In this document: positions 1 to 6,749 of the stretch, in pieces
Layout: every line of letters starts with the position of its first letter
How positions within the stretch are numbered: position 1 is the stretch's first letter
Source: JACRLW01 sp050181465
GTDB taxonomy: Bacteria > Planctomycetota > UBA1135 > UBA2386
Assembly (NCBI GenBank): GCA_050181465.1
Contig: JBFXDD010000030.1
Coordinates: 1-54,063, forward strand
Length of the DNA stretch: 54,063 bases
Direction of reading: 5' to 3'
Program-made: the position numbers and the translations under genes
The notes under the pieces: generated by a model
What the model was told of the DNA's origin: nothing
The model's input: the letters and a program-made list of their open reading frames with translations, nothing else
The model's database searches: none

Positions 1-500
1 AGGAAGCGATCGGTGAGCGGCGGCGGTGTCGTGCGGCGGCTGACGCTGCCGGCAGAGTCGATCGCAATCGACCACGTGCGCGGCGGCTGCGTATCCAACG
101 ACAACAAGACGAAGTGCAGATCGAGCGCACTCGCCAACCGGAGCAGCGCGGCGGAATCCTCGATCCGATAGTCGAGCACCAGCTCGGACCTCTCGCTCGC
201 TTTCGACGCTCGCCGCGGCCCACCCTCGGTGGGACCCGCCGCTTCGCCGGGCTCCAGGCTCGCGGCTTCGGCCGCACGAGCAACTTCCGCCGTGTCGCTT
301 CCCGCCGCCGACTTCGCCGACTCCTCGGTCGTGGGAATCGGCGGGATCGGCAATGGGAGCGGGAACGGCAGTGGGTCCGGCAAAGGCAAAGGCAGCGGCA
401 ACGGCCGCGCCGACAGGTCCGGTCGAAACAGCAGCCAATGCAACAGAGCACTGGCAAGCAGAGAGCCGACGGCACAGGCAATCGAGACGGCTGTCTTCAT
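1..500 (-). CDS. TonB-like energy-transducing protein, 3' end beyond window
   Basis: This is an open minus-strand frame starting with ATG at 500 and still open at base 1, giving 166 visible residues. Residues 6-25 form one N-terminal membrane helix containing SALLH, so Ser17 and His21 have the S-x3-H spacing that TonB proteins use to contact ExbB-ExbD. A proline-rich stretch follows (residues about 33-57, alternating Pro-Leu), then a low-complexity Ala/Glu/Ser linker and the start of a more ordered domain. The start codon overlaps the exbD-like stop as ATGA, so translation is probably coupled. Position after ExbB and ExbD, the membrane helix and the Pro-rich spacer all fit a TonB-type periplasmic coupler. 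The C-terminal domain that would prove it lies outside the window. Confidence 0.6.
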   Translation of the reverse strand, partial: MKTAVSIACAVGSLLASALLHWLLFRPDLSARPLPLPLPLPDPLPFPLPLPIPPIPTTEESAKSAAGSDTAEVARAAEAASLEPGEAAGPTEGGPRRASKASERSELVLDYRIEDSAALLRLASALDLHFVLLSLDTQPPRTWSIAIDSAGSVSRRTTPPPLTDRF

Positions 501-907
501 CGCTCACTCCTTTCAGAATCCACAGTCGCTTCGAATGGAAAGTGCACCGCGTCGAAGCCGGCGCGGCGCAATACGGCAAGTGCCGCGGCGACACGGTCGA
601 AGGCGACGCCGCGCTCGGCGGCGACGATCGCAAGCGCCGCACCCCGCGTTCGCGCTGCACGCGCACGATCGCGCAGATCCGAGGCCGACAGCGGCTGTCC
701 ATCGACTTCGAACCCGGTCTGTCTCACGGCAACCAAGAGGTGTCCGCCCGGCGTGGACAGTTGCCCATCCGCACCGGCACCACCCGCGAGCCGGAAGTGG
801 ACATGATCCAGACCGCGATCGAAGCCGTCCGCGATCACGAGCACGCTCCCGAGCACCAGGAAGACGAGATCGAGGGCCGACACGGCCCACAAGCGACGCT
901 TGGTCAT
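497..907 (-). CDS. ExbD/TolR-family biopolymer transport protein
   Basis: A 136-residue protein with a short basic N-terminus, one membrane helix (about residues 8-27) and a periplasmic domain. The helix reads SALDLVFLVLGSVLVI, which matches the ExbD/TolR helix in which a single membrane Asp (here Asp13) carries protons. The C-terminal half (GGHLLVAVRQTGFEVDG and the Leu/Ala-rich end) matches the small ExbD periplasmic fold. The ATG overlaps the ExbB-like stop (ATGA) and its own stop overlaps the TonB-like start, so the three genes are one translational unit. By family knowledge it is the proton-conducting partner of ExbB. Whether the machine works with an outer-membrane transporter (Ton) or on envelope integrity (Tol) cannot be told here. 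Confidence 0.75.
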   Translation of the reverse strand: MTKRRLWAVSALDLVFLVLGSVLVIADGFDRGLDHVHFRLAGGAGADGQLSTPGGHLLVAVRQTGFEVDGQPLSASDLRDRARAARTRGAALAIVAAERGVAFDRVAAALAVLRRAGFDAVHFPFEATVDSERSER

Positions 908-1266
908 GCACTCCTCCGCGCCGTCAGAAACAACGCCACCAGCGCCAACTTAGCGATCACGAGACCGACCGCGGTGCTGTAGAGCGCGGTGCGCAGCGAC
1001 GCGATCAGAAGCGCGCGCGCATCGCTCGTGCCCACGTTGCCGAAGCCGAGCGCGAGCCCGGCGACCGTGCCGAGAATGCCGAGCATCGGTCCGAGTTCGG
1101 CACCCAGTTCGAGCAGTTCGCGGGTCCATCGCTCACCCGGCAGCGCGCGAGTCGACCACCGGGTGAGCACGAGGAAGCTCGCGCCGGCGACGATCACGAA
1201 GGACAACCCGACCATGCTCCACATGAGCGCGGGCAGGGCCTGAGAGTCGATGAGCCAGCGCAACAT
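904..1266 (-). CDS. ExbB/TolQ/MotA-family proton channel protein, short form
   Basis: A 120-residue membrane protein. It has a first helix near residues 15-35, then the family signature GPMLGILGTVAGLALGF (about 59-75), and a last helix containing ALYSTAVGLVIAKLALVAL. These correspond to the two C-terminal pore helices of ExbB/TolQ, including the conserved GTV and the Thr/Ser-rich last helix. It is shorter than typical ExbB (about 140-240 residues) because the cytoplasmic loop is reduced. It sits 3 bases after the coiled-coil gene and overlaps exbD by 4 bases. Inferred role: pentameric stator of a proton-driven motor with the ExbD-like neighbour. Confidence 0.75.
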   Translation of the reverse strand: MLRWLIDSQALPALMWSMVGLSFVIVAGASFLVLTRWSTRALPGERWTRELLELGAELGPMLGILGTVAGLALGFGNVGTSDARALLIASLRTALYSTAVGLVIAKLALVALFLTARRSA

Positions 1267-1269
1267 GGC

Positions 1270-2205
1270 TCACCGACCTTCCTTCGCGATGCGCTCGGCG
1301 TGACGTCGACGATACTCGTCCATGTCGCGGCGCTGCTGCTGCGGATCCTTGGGCTTCTGGCTCGCCTGGCCACGCTGCTGCTTGATGCGATCGAGCACGC
1401 CGCGCAAGACCTGCATCGATCCGCTCGCCGACGACGGCCCCGACGCCGACAACCGCTTCACCAGCTCACGAGTGGCACCGCTCGCCTCGAGCAGCCCGTT
1501 GAGATCCTTCGCCGACAGCAACAGTTTCTGCTGCAGCGCCTCCGAAGTGCGCAGCTTGCGCAGGCTGTTCCACACCTTCGCGTTCTCGGCGTAGGCCAGA
1601 TAGAACTCCTTGCGCATCTGCTCGAGCGCCGCGACGGCTTCCTCCACGGCAGCCGCGGCCTGTGCGCCGAGTTCCTCGGTGCCCTCGCCGTCCTCGACCA
1701 GCATGTCGAAGGCCATCGCGAACAGCTCACGCCACTCGGGCGGGAGGTCCTCCAACGAGGCAAAGTACGCGGCGATCTCCTTCTTGCGCTCACGGTTGGC
1801 CTTCTGTTCCTCGGTATCCCGCGCCGTTCCGGACCCGGCACCGACCGCACCGCGAGCCGCCCGCAGCGCGTCGATCTGCGCACGGAACTTCGCACGCAAC
1901 TCGGGAGCCCGGGCCTCGATCGCTTCGATGGCGGTAATCACCTTCGCCTTGGCATCCGCCGCGCGCCCGAGTCGCTCCGCCTCCGGCACACTGGTGTCCG
2001 CGTGCGCGGTGGCGACCTCATCGAGCGCGGCGTCGAGACGGGCGAACTCCGGAGCGAGCTCGCTCGTCACCTTGCGGATGGCTTCGGCGTTCTCCGCCAC
2101 GATCTGCACGGTGCGGCTGAGCACCGAGTCCTGCGCGGTCAAAGCCGCGCCGCTGAAGCATGCCAGCAACCAGGTGCCGGCGATGACGAGACGACGGCAG
2201 TTCAT
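1270..2205 (-). CDS. Exported coiled-coil protein of the ExbBD operon
   Basis: A 311-residue protein with a signal peptide (basic start, hydrophobic residues 7-22, cleavage probably after the Ala-rich ALTAQ). The rest is almost entirely Ala/Glu/Arg/Lys-rich helix with long heptad-like stretches, and a basic Gln/Arg-rich C-terminus. No catalytic motif is visible and I do not recognise the family. Its ATG overlaps the preceding lipoprotein stop (ATGA) and it is followed immediately by the ExbB-like gene. In some planctomycete and proteobacterial ExbB proteins a periplasmic coiled coil is fused upstream of the channel (inference from family knowledge), so this could be the separately encoded equivalent. 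It could also be an unrelated periplasmic scaffold. Confidence 0.65.
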   Translation of the reverse strand: MNCRRLVIAGTWLLACFSGAALTAQDSVLSRTVQIVAENAEAIRKVTSELAPEFARLDAALDEVATAHADTSVPEAERLGRAADAKAKVITAIEAIEARAPELRAKFRAQIDALRAARGAVGAGSGTARDTEEQKANRERKKEIAAYFASLEDLPPEWRELFAMAFDMLVEDGEGTEELGAQAAAAVEEAVAALEQMRKEFYLAYAENAKVWNSLRKLRTSEALQQKLLLSAKDLNGLLEASGATRELVKRLSASGPSSASGSMQVLRGVLDRIKQQRGQASQKPKDPQQQRRDMDEYRRRHAERIAKEGR

Positions 2206-2624
2206 CGCTTACCTCCGATCAACGCGAGCATGTGCTCCGGCATGGGCGCAGTGGGCACGTCGATGAGTTCGCGATAGATCGCGTCCAGCTTGGACTCCGG
2301 AATCTCCGACTTCAGCTCCTCGAGGAGCTCGGCGGGCAGAGTTCCGGACTTCCCGTACTCGTCGCGCAGGAGCTTCATGATCTCCTGCTCGCGAGCGACC
2401 GCGGCATCGAAGTCGGCGACCGCACTGCTGGTCGCACCGCTCGGCTTCACGGGCTGCTGGGTCGGCGCCAACCGCGCCAGGTGCTCGGAGAGCGCGACTT
2501 CGAAGGGCTTCTTCTGCGGAAGATCGCCCACGGCGACGCGTTGGCGCGACGATTCGCTCGCCGCGCACGCAGTCATCAGGATTGCGACGAAGAGGCTCGC
2601 CGCATGAGAGATCAGTCGTTTCAT
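2202..2624 (-). CDS. Putative lipoprotein of the ExbBD operon
   Basis: A 140-residue protein whose N-terminus is a lipoprotein signal: basic MKR, hydrophobic segment, then LMTAC with the lipidated Cys at residue 20. The mature part is charged and mostly helical, with no motif I recognise. It starts 2 bases after the upstream lipoprotein gene and its stop overlaps the next ATG by 4 bases, so it is clearly part of the operon. Function unknown; localisation to the periplasmic face of a membrane is inferred from the lipobox. Confidence 0.65.
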   Translation of the reverse strand: MKRLISHAASLFVAILMTACAASESSRQRVAVGDLPQKKPFEVALSEHLARLAPTQQPVKPSGATSSAVADFDAAVAREQEIMKLLRDEYGKSGTLPAELLEELKSEIPESKLDAIYRELIDVPTAPMPEHMLALIGGKR

Positions 2625-2626
2625 GG

Positions 2627-3475
2627 TCAGCTTCGCAACTGATGGGGAACTTGCTCGCTGAGCAGTCGCGCCACGGCGGCGAGACCGGCGAGAGCGAGCG
2701 GGGAGGGGACGAGCTCGGCGCGCCGTTGCACGTCTTGCTCACTGGGTAGAAGGGCGAGATCGACGCGGATCTGTCGCGCGCGGTGCTGCACGCGCGCTTG
2801 CAGCTCCGGATCGCCGCCCGCGGCATGCCACAAGTCGAGCAGACCGACTCGCACGCCGGCACCACTCGCTGCCGCTTCCCGCTGCTGCGTTGCACCCTCG
2901 ATCGCGTCGAGTCGCCCACGCAGCCAGGCCGCGGGGAGTCGCACATCGCCGGTCTCGATCGTGTCGATCAACCGCCGCGCGCCGCGCAGGTCGCCTTCGC
3001 GCAACGCGACCAGCGCGTCGAGCAGGGCGTTGAAATCGCGCACCCACAGTCGCTGCGGCTCGAACTCCGCACGGCCGAGCGCTGCATTGGTGGCTGCGCG
3101 TGCACGTTCGATGCCGGTGTAGCGCAGCTCGAGGATCGCGGTCGCCTTCCAGGTCAGGAAGGCAGCGGGAGCGAGGGCGCGCATGCGATCGACGGACTCC
3201 CGAGCCAGCTCGTCGTTGGCGAGCGCCAGCGCAGCTTCCAGAGTCATCGCCAAGGTGAGCACGCGGTCGTACTCGCGTTGCGCGACGGAATGAGCGACTG
3301 CCAAACGCGGCACGGCTTGCTCGTAGTCCTGGGCGTCCAGGAGTGCGGTCGCGGCGGCAAGCTCGGTAGAGAAGCGCGGTGCGGCCGCGCAGCCGGTGAT
3401 GCCGGCCGACAGCCCGGCGACAAGCAATGCCGCGACAACGGTCCGGCGGCGCTTCGAGACTCGGCAATCGATCAT
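2627..3475 (-). CDS. TPR-like repeat lipoprotein of the ExbBD operon
   Basis: A 282-residue protein with a basic N-terminus, a hydrophobic segment and a lipobox GITGC (Cys29). The mature region contains successive Ala/Leu-rich helical pairs, for example AAATALLDAQDYEQAVPRL and the following segments, which look like tetratricopeptide-type repeats used for protein-protein contacts. No enzymatic motif is seen. It lies 63 bases after the first microprotein gene and 2 bases before the next lipoprotein gene. In the context of an ExbB-ExbD motor it may be an envelope adaptor (inference). The TPR assignment is from pattern only. Confidence 0.6.
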   Translation of the reverse strand: MIDCRVSKRRRTVVAALLVAGLSAGITGCAAAPRFSTELAAATALLDAQDYEQAVPRLAVAHSVAQREYDRVLTLAMTLEAALALANDELARESVDRMRALAPAAFLTWKATAILELRYTGIERARAATNAALGRAEFEPQRLWVRDFNALLDALVALREGDLRGARRLIDTIETGDVRLPAAWLRGRLDAIEGATQQREAAASGAGVRVGLLDLWHAAGGDPELQARVQHRARQIRVDLALLPSEQDVQRRAELVPSPLALAGLAAVARLLSEQVPHQLRS

Positions 3476-3538
3476 GGTGTCCTCGCGAACAGAAGGTCCG
3501 GGCTGCCGCGAATCTGTCGGCGGCGTGCGACGAGTCCG

Positions 3539-3682
3539 TCACGCAACCACGACGGCCTCGAGATGCATCAGGTAGGCGAACGGCAACAGCGCCAGGAGGA
3601 GGCCGAGGCTGAACAGGAACAACGTGTTCTGCCAGCGGCGCAAGAACTGGAGGAGATTCGTGAAGAAGTTCGACTTGCTCAT
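3539..3682 (-). CDS. 47-residue single-span membrane microprotein, paralog 1
   Basis: A short gene (ATG at 3682, TGA at 3541-3539). The protein begins MSKSNFF, continues with a basic FLRRWQNT segment, then one hydrophobic span (about residues 20-38), and ends HLEAVVVA. It matches the next microprotein (3798-3941) at 32 of 47 positions, with the same length and no gaps. The bases before both starts are also alike, with an AAGGA/GAGGA ribosome site 8-10 bases upstream. Two same-length paralogs in a row make chance unlikely. The family is not recognised. It may be a small membrane subunit or regulator of the downstream ExbBD-type machine (inference from operon position). Confidence 0.7.
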   Translation of the reverse strand: MSKSNFFTNLLQFLRRWQNTLFLFSLGLLLALLPFAYLMHLEAVVVA

Positions 3683-3797
3683 GCTTGGGTCCTTCATGGG
3701 TTCAGTGCATCAAGGCGCGGGATGGCCTGGAACTGCCGTCGTGCGAGGGAAGTGGTGCATCGCGACGGTCGCGATTCCGCTCCGCTCACGGAGCACC

Positions 3798-3941
3798 TCA
3801 GGCGACCATGACCTCTTCGAGGCGCAGCACGCAGGCGTGGGGTAGCCAGGCCATGAGGAAGCCCACGCCGAACAGGAACAGCGTGTTCTGCCAACGGCGC
3901 AGAAAATGGAGGAGGCTCGCGAAGAAGTTCGACTTGCTCAT
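3798..3941 (-). CDS. 47-residue single-span membrane microprotein, paralog 2
   Basis: The second copy (ATG at 3941, stop at 3798) starts MSKSNFF, shares FLRRWQNTLFLF exactly with paralog 1, has one membrane span and ends RLEEVMVA. The differences from paralog 1 are mostly conservative (Leu/Val/Met/Phe swaps in the span), which suggests protein-level constraint. It lies between the other two small genes in the same direction, with spacers of 115 and 83 bases. A longer minus-strand frame runs further upstream of the ATG, but the conserved start, ribosome site and equal length support this small gene. Function unknown. Confidence 0.7.
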   Translation of the reverse strand: MSKSNFFASLLHFLRRWQNTLFLFGVGFLMAWLPHACVLRLEEVMVA

Positions 3942-4024
3942 GCTTGGATCCTCGGTGGGTTCGTCTCCTAGAAGGCGCGTGGCAGAGCGAATCTGTCGCC
4001 GCGCGCGAGACTCCACCGGGTGGT

Positions 4025-4180
4025 TCACGTCTCTCGCATGACCTGCACTATCGACTCGAGATGAAAGACGAAGGCGACCGGCGCGATCGTGAGCGCCGCG
4101 GCGAGCAGAAGCAGGAGGAACAACACGACAACGCGTCGCACGGTCGCGTCGGAGAAGGCACGGTTGAGTGAGATGGACAT
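4025..4180 (-). CDS. 51-residue single-span membrane microprotein, divergent third member
   Basis: ATG at 4180 and TGA at 4027-4025. The protein has a short N-terminus with RR, one long hydrophobic span (VVVLFLLLLLAAALTIAPVA, about residues 17-36) and a C-terminus FHLESIVQV. The C-terminal LE-x-[VI]-V pattern after the span parallels the two downstream microproteins (HLEAVVV and RLEEVMV), so it is probably a diverged relative, although the N-terminus differs. It is the first minus-strand gene of the proposed operon. The upstream ribosome site is weak. Function unknown. Confidence 0.5.
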   Translation of the reverse strand: MSISLNRAFSDATVRRVVVLFLLLLLAAALTIAPVAFVFHLESIVQVMRET

Positions 4181-4304
4181 GGTCGGTCAGCTCGTGGGAC
4201 TGCGACCAAGAAGGCGCGAGGAGGTGGAGATCAGGCGCGACGACGGCGTTTCCACGACGATCGACAAGCTCGCGACACGCTCTCGGCTCTATGCTCCGCG
4301 CACG

Positions 4305-5576
4305 ATGACGGGCGCGATGACGACTTCGACGACCAAGCCACCTCGCTGGGCGATGTGGGTATGGAGTGCGCTCGCGATCTTTCTTGTGCTGCGCGCGGGC
4401 GGACGCGAGCGCGGAGTCATCACCGACCATCGCGAGTTCGGACGTCGACTGGTCGCAGGCGAAGAGCTGTATGCGCCGCATCTGGAAGCGAAGCCGCTGC
4501 ATCCGGTGTATCCGCCGTCCTACGGTTTGATGACGGCACCGTTCGCGCTGCTCGGCGATCGCCCAGCTCGCTACGCGTGGGCAGCGGCACAGGTGCTCGC
4601 GCTGTGGGTGATCCTCCGAGCATTCCTGCGGGCACTCGAGCGCCACGCACCACAGCTCGCTGCGAGTCCCGCGGCACGCCACGGTGTACTGCTGCTCACG
4701 GTCCTGGCACTCGGTCGGTATCTGCTGCGCGACACCCACGGCGGCGGCGGCAACCTGCTCAACCTCGCGATGGCGATCGCCGCCTACGAAGCGGCGGAAC
4801 GCGGGCGCCTCGCGAAGAGCGCCTGGTGGTTCGGCTTCTCGCTGGCCACCAAACCGACGATGGCGCTACTCGCCCCCGTGCTCGTCGTGCTCGGTCACGG
4901 TCGCGCCGTGCTCGCCGCCGCGGGCGTGGCCTGTGCGCTCATGACGTCCGCTTTGCTATGGCACGGCCACGGCCTGGCACCCTTGCAACGTTGGGTCGAA
5001 GGCTCACTCGCGTATGCGACCCAGACCGATCTCTTCGCCGAACCGCACCTCGGCTTCCCACCGTTCACGTGGATGAATCAATCGCTGCGCTGCATGGTCG
5101 CGCGTTACTTCGGTGAGGTGCCGCCCCACTTCGCCGAACAGGTGCCCGGCTTCCTCTCGGGCTTGGGCTGGTCGTCGACGGTGACCGCGAGCATCACCCG
5201 CGCGCTCGGCCTCTTGATTCTGGGCGCGACCATGGCGGTGGCCTGGCGCAGCCGGGCAGTGCGGACGGCCCGCGAGCTCTCGATCGCTGCCGCCCTCGCC
5301 GCCGGTGTGCTGCTGTCGCCGATCTCCTGGAAGGCTCATCACGTGGCGCTGTTGCCGGCAGTCTTCGCTCTGTGTGCGGCGGCATGGCAGAAGCGCCGCT
5401 TCGCCCGTGCCGGGCTCTTGGCCTTCGTGCTCCTCTGCACCGCCGGCGGCGGCGACCTGATCGGCTCGGCCGGCAAGGAATGGCAGCAGAGCAGTTACGT
5501 GGCGGTGTTCGCCGCGATCGGCCTCTGGGCGATGACCCTCGCCGCGGCCGTAGCACCTGCGCGCGACCGCCGCTAA
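4305..5576 (+). CDS. GT87/DUF2029-like membrane glycosyltransferase
   Basis: A 423-residue polytopic protein with about nine or ten hydrophobic segments starting near residue 13. The region DHREFGRRLVAGEELY followed by HPVYPPSYGLMTAPFALL matches the first periplasmic loop of GT87 mannosyltransferases, where an Asp and the YPP motif are characteristic. Later SPISWKAHHVALLPAV resembles the conserved W-x-HH segment of the same family. By family knowledge these enzymes use polyprenyl-phosphate sugars and act outside the cytoplasmic membrane. I chose ATG 4305 (an in-frame ATG at 4317 is equally possible); a longer in-frame start at 4089 would overlap the divergent microprotein gene and adds non-conserved sequence. 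It is divergent from the ExbBD operon and 54 bases before ychF. Confidence 0.7.
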   Translation: MTGAMTTSTTKPPRWAMWVWSALAIFLVLRAGGRERGVITDHREFGRRLVAGEELYAPHLEAKPLHPVYPPSYGLMTAPFALLGDRPARYAWAAAQVLALWVILRAFLRALERHAPQLAASPAARHGVLLLTVLALGRYLLRDTHGGGGNLLNLAMAIAAYEAAERGRLAKSAWWFGFSLATKPTMALLAPVLVVLGHGRAVLAAAGVACALMTSALLWHGHGLAPLQRWVEGSLAYATQTDLFAEPHLGFPPFTWMNQSLRCMVARYFGEVPPHFAEQVPGFLSGLGWSSTVTASITRALGLLILGATMAVAWRSRAVRTARELSIAAALAAGVLLSPISWKAHHVALLPAVFALCAAAWQKRRFARAGLLAFVLLCTAGGGDLIGSAGKEWQQSSYVAVFAAIGLWAMTLAAAVAPARDRR

Positions 5577-5630
5577 CCTGTTCGCCCCTCGAACTGGCGC
5601 AGCCGCTGCCGCGCCGCAACCAACCGGATC

Positions 5631-6728
5631 ATGGGCCTTTCCTGCGGAATCGTCGGCCTGCCGAATGTCGGCAAGAGCACCCTGTTCAACGCGATCACTC
5701 TGGGTGAGACCTCCGAGCGCGCGAACTTCATGTTCAGCACGACGGAGCCGGTGCGCGGGGTGGTCGACGTGCCCGATCCGCGGCTCGGGAAGATCTCCGA
5801 GTGCATCGCCACCAGGCGCATCGTGCCGGCGCAGATGAACGTCGTGGACATCCCCGGCCTGGTGTCGGGCAGCAGCCAGGGCGAAGGTCTCGGCATCGGC
5901 TTCCTCGGCGCGATCAAGGAGAGCGACGTGCTGGTTCACGTGGTGCGCTGCTTCGAGTCGGCCGACGTGCAGAGCGTGTCGGGCAGCATCGATCCGGCGA
6001 TCGACGCCGAGATCGTCGAACTCGAACTCGCACAGGCCGATGCGCAGACCCTGGAGCGCAACATCGAACGCGTCGGCAAGAAGGCGCGGACCGGCGACAA
6101 GGAAGCCGTGAAGCAGAAGGAGCTGTTCGAACGCTGCAAGGCGCACATCGACGGCGGCATGCCGCTTCGCACGCTCGAGATCGCCGAGGCGGACATGAAG
6201 CTGCTGTTTCCGCTGTTCCTGATGACGATCAAGCCGGTGTTGTTCGTCGCAAACGTCGGCAGCGACGATCTCGAAGGCAAGAGCGCGCGCGTCGCCGAAC
6301 TCCGCGAGTACGCGCAGCGCACGGGCGCGCACGTGATGCACGTCTGCGCCGACATCGAAGCCGAACTCGTGCGCATGGACGACAACGACCGCGCCGAGTT
6401 CATGAGCGATCTCGGCCTGACCGAGTCCGGACTCACCAAGCTGATCCACGCCGGCTTCGATCTGCTCGGACTCCAGACCTACTTCACCGCCGGTGAGATC
6501 GAGACGCGCGCGTGGGTCATCCACAAGGGCGACACCGCTCCGGTCGGCGCAGCCGTGATCCACACCGACTTCCTCAAGAAGTTCGTGCGCGCGCAGGTCT
6601 ACACCTTCGACGACCTGATGGCGCATCGCTCCGAAGCGGCGATCAAGGCCGCCGGCAAGCTGCGCGTGGAAGGCAAGGACTACGTCCTGCAGGACGGTGA
6701 CATCTGCCACTTCCTGATCGCGAACTGA
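5631..6728 (+). CDS. ychF: YchF/OLA1-type ATPase (divergent member)
   Basis: 365 residues, the usual YchF length. The P-loop GLPNVGKST lies at residues 8-16, switch regions follow (VDIPGLVSG), the central coiled coil is present (about 125-200), and the C-terminal TGS domain includes QVYTFDDLMAHRS and ends in VLQDGDICHFLIAN. YchF proteins bind ribosomes and prefer ATP over GTP through an NxxE motif. Here the matching segment reads FVANVGSDD, so the Glu is replaced. DIAG is DIPG and the usual GLGNKFL reads GLGIGFL. It may therefore be a divergent paralog rather than the housekeeping copy. It converges with the glycosyltransferase gene at 6750. Confidence 0.85.
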   Translation: MGLSCGIVGLPNVGKSTLFNAITLGETSERANFMFSTTEPVRGVVDVPDPRLGKISECIATRRIVPAQMNVVDIPGLVSGSSQGEGLGIGFLGAIKESDVLVHVVRCFESADVQSVSGSIDPAIDAEIVELELAQADAQTLERNIERVGKKARTGDKEAVKQKELFERCKAHIDGGMPLRTLEIAEADMKLLFPLFLMTIKPVLFVANVGSDDLEGKSARVAELREYAQRTGAHVMHVCADIEAELVRMDDNDRAEFMSDLGLTESGLTKLIHAGFDLLGLQTYFTAGEIETRAWVIHKGDTAPVGAAVIHTDFLKKFVRAQVYTFDDLMAHRSEAAIKAAGKLRVEGKDYVLQDGDICHFLIAN

Positions 6729-6749
6729 CGCGAGCGCGCCCGCGCGGAG

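Noticed and set aside
229..2277. A 682-codon plus-strand open frame
   Set aside because: It is antisense to the recognisable ExbB, ExbD and coiled-coil genes; composition is the Arg/Ala/Pro-rich shadow typical of GC-rich DNA.
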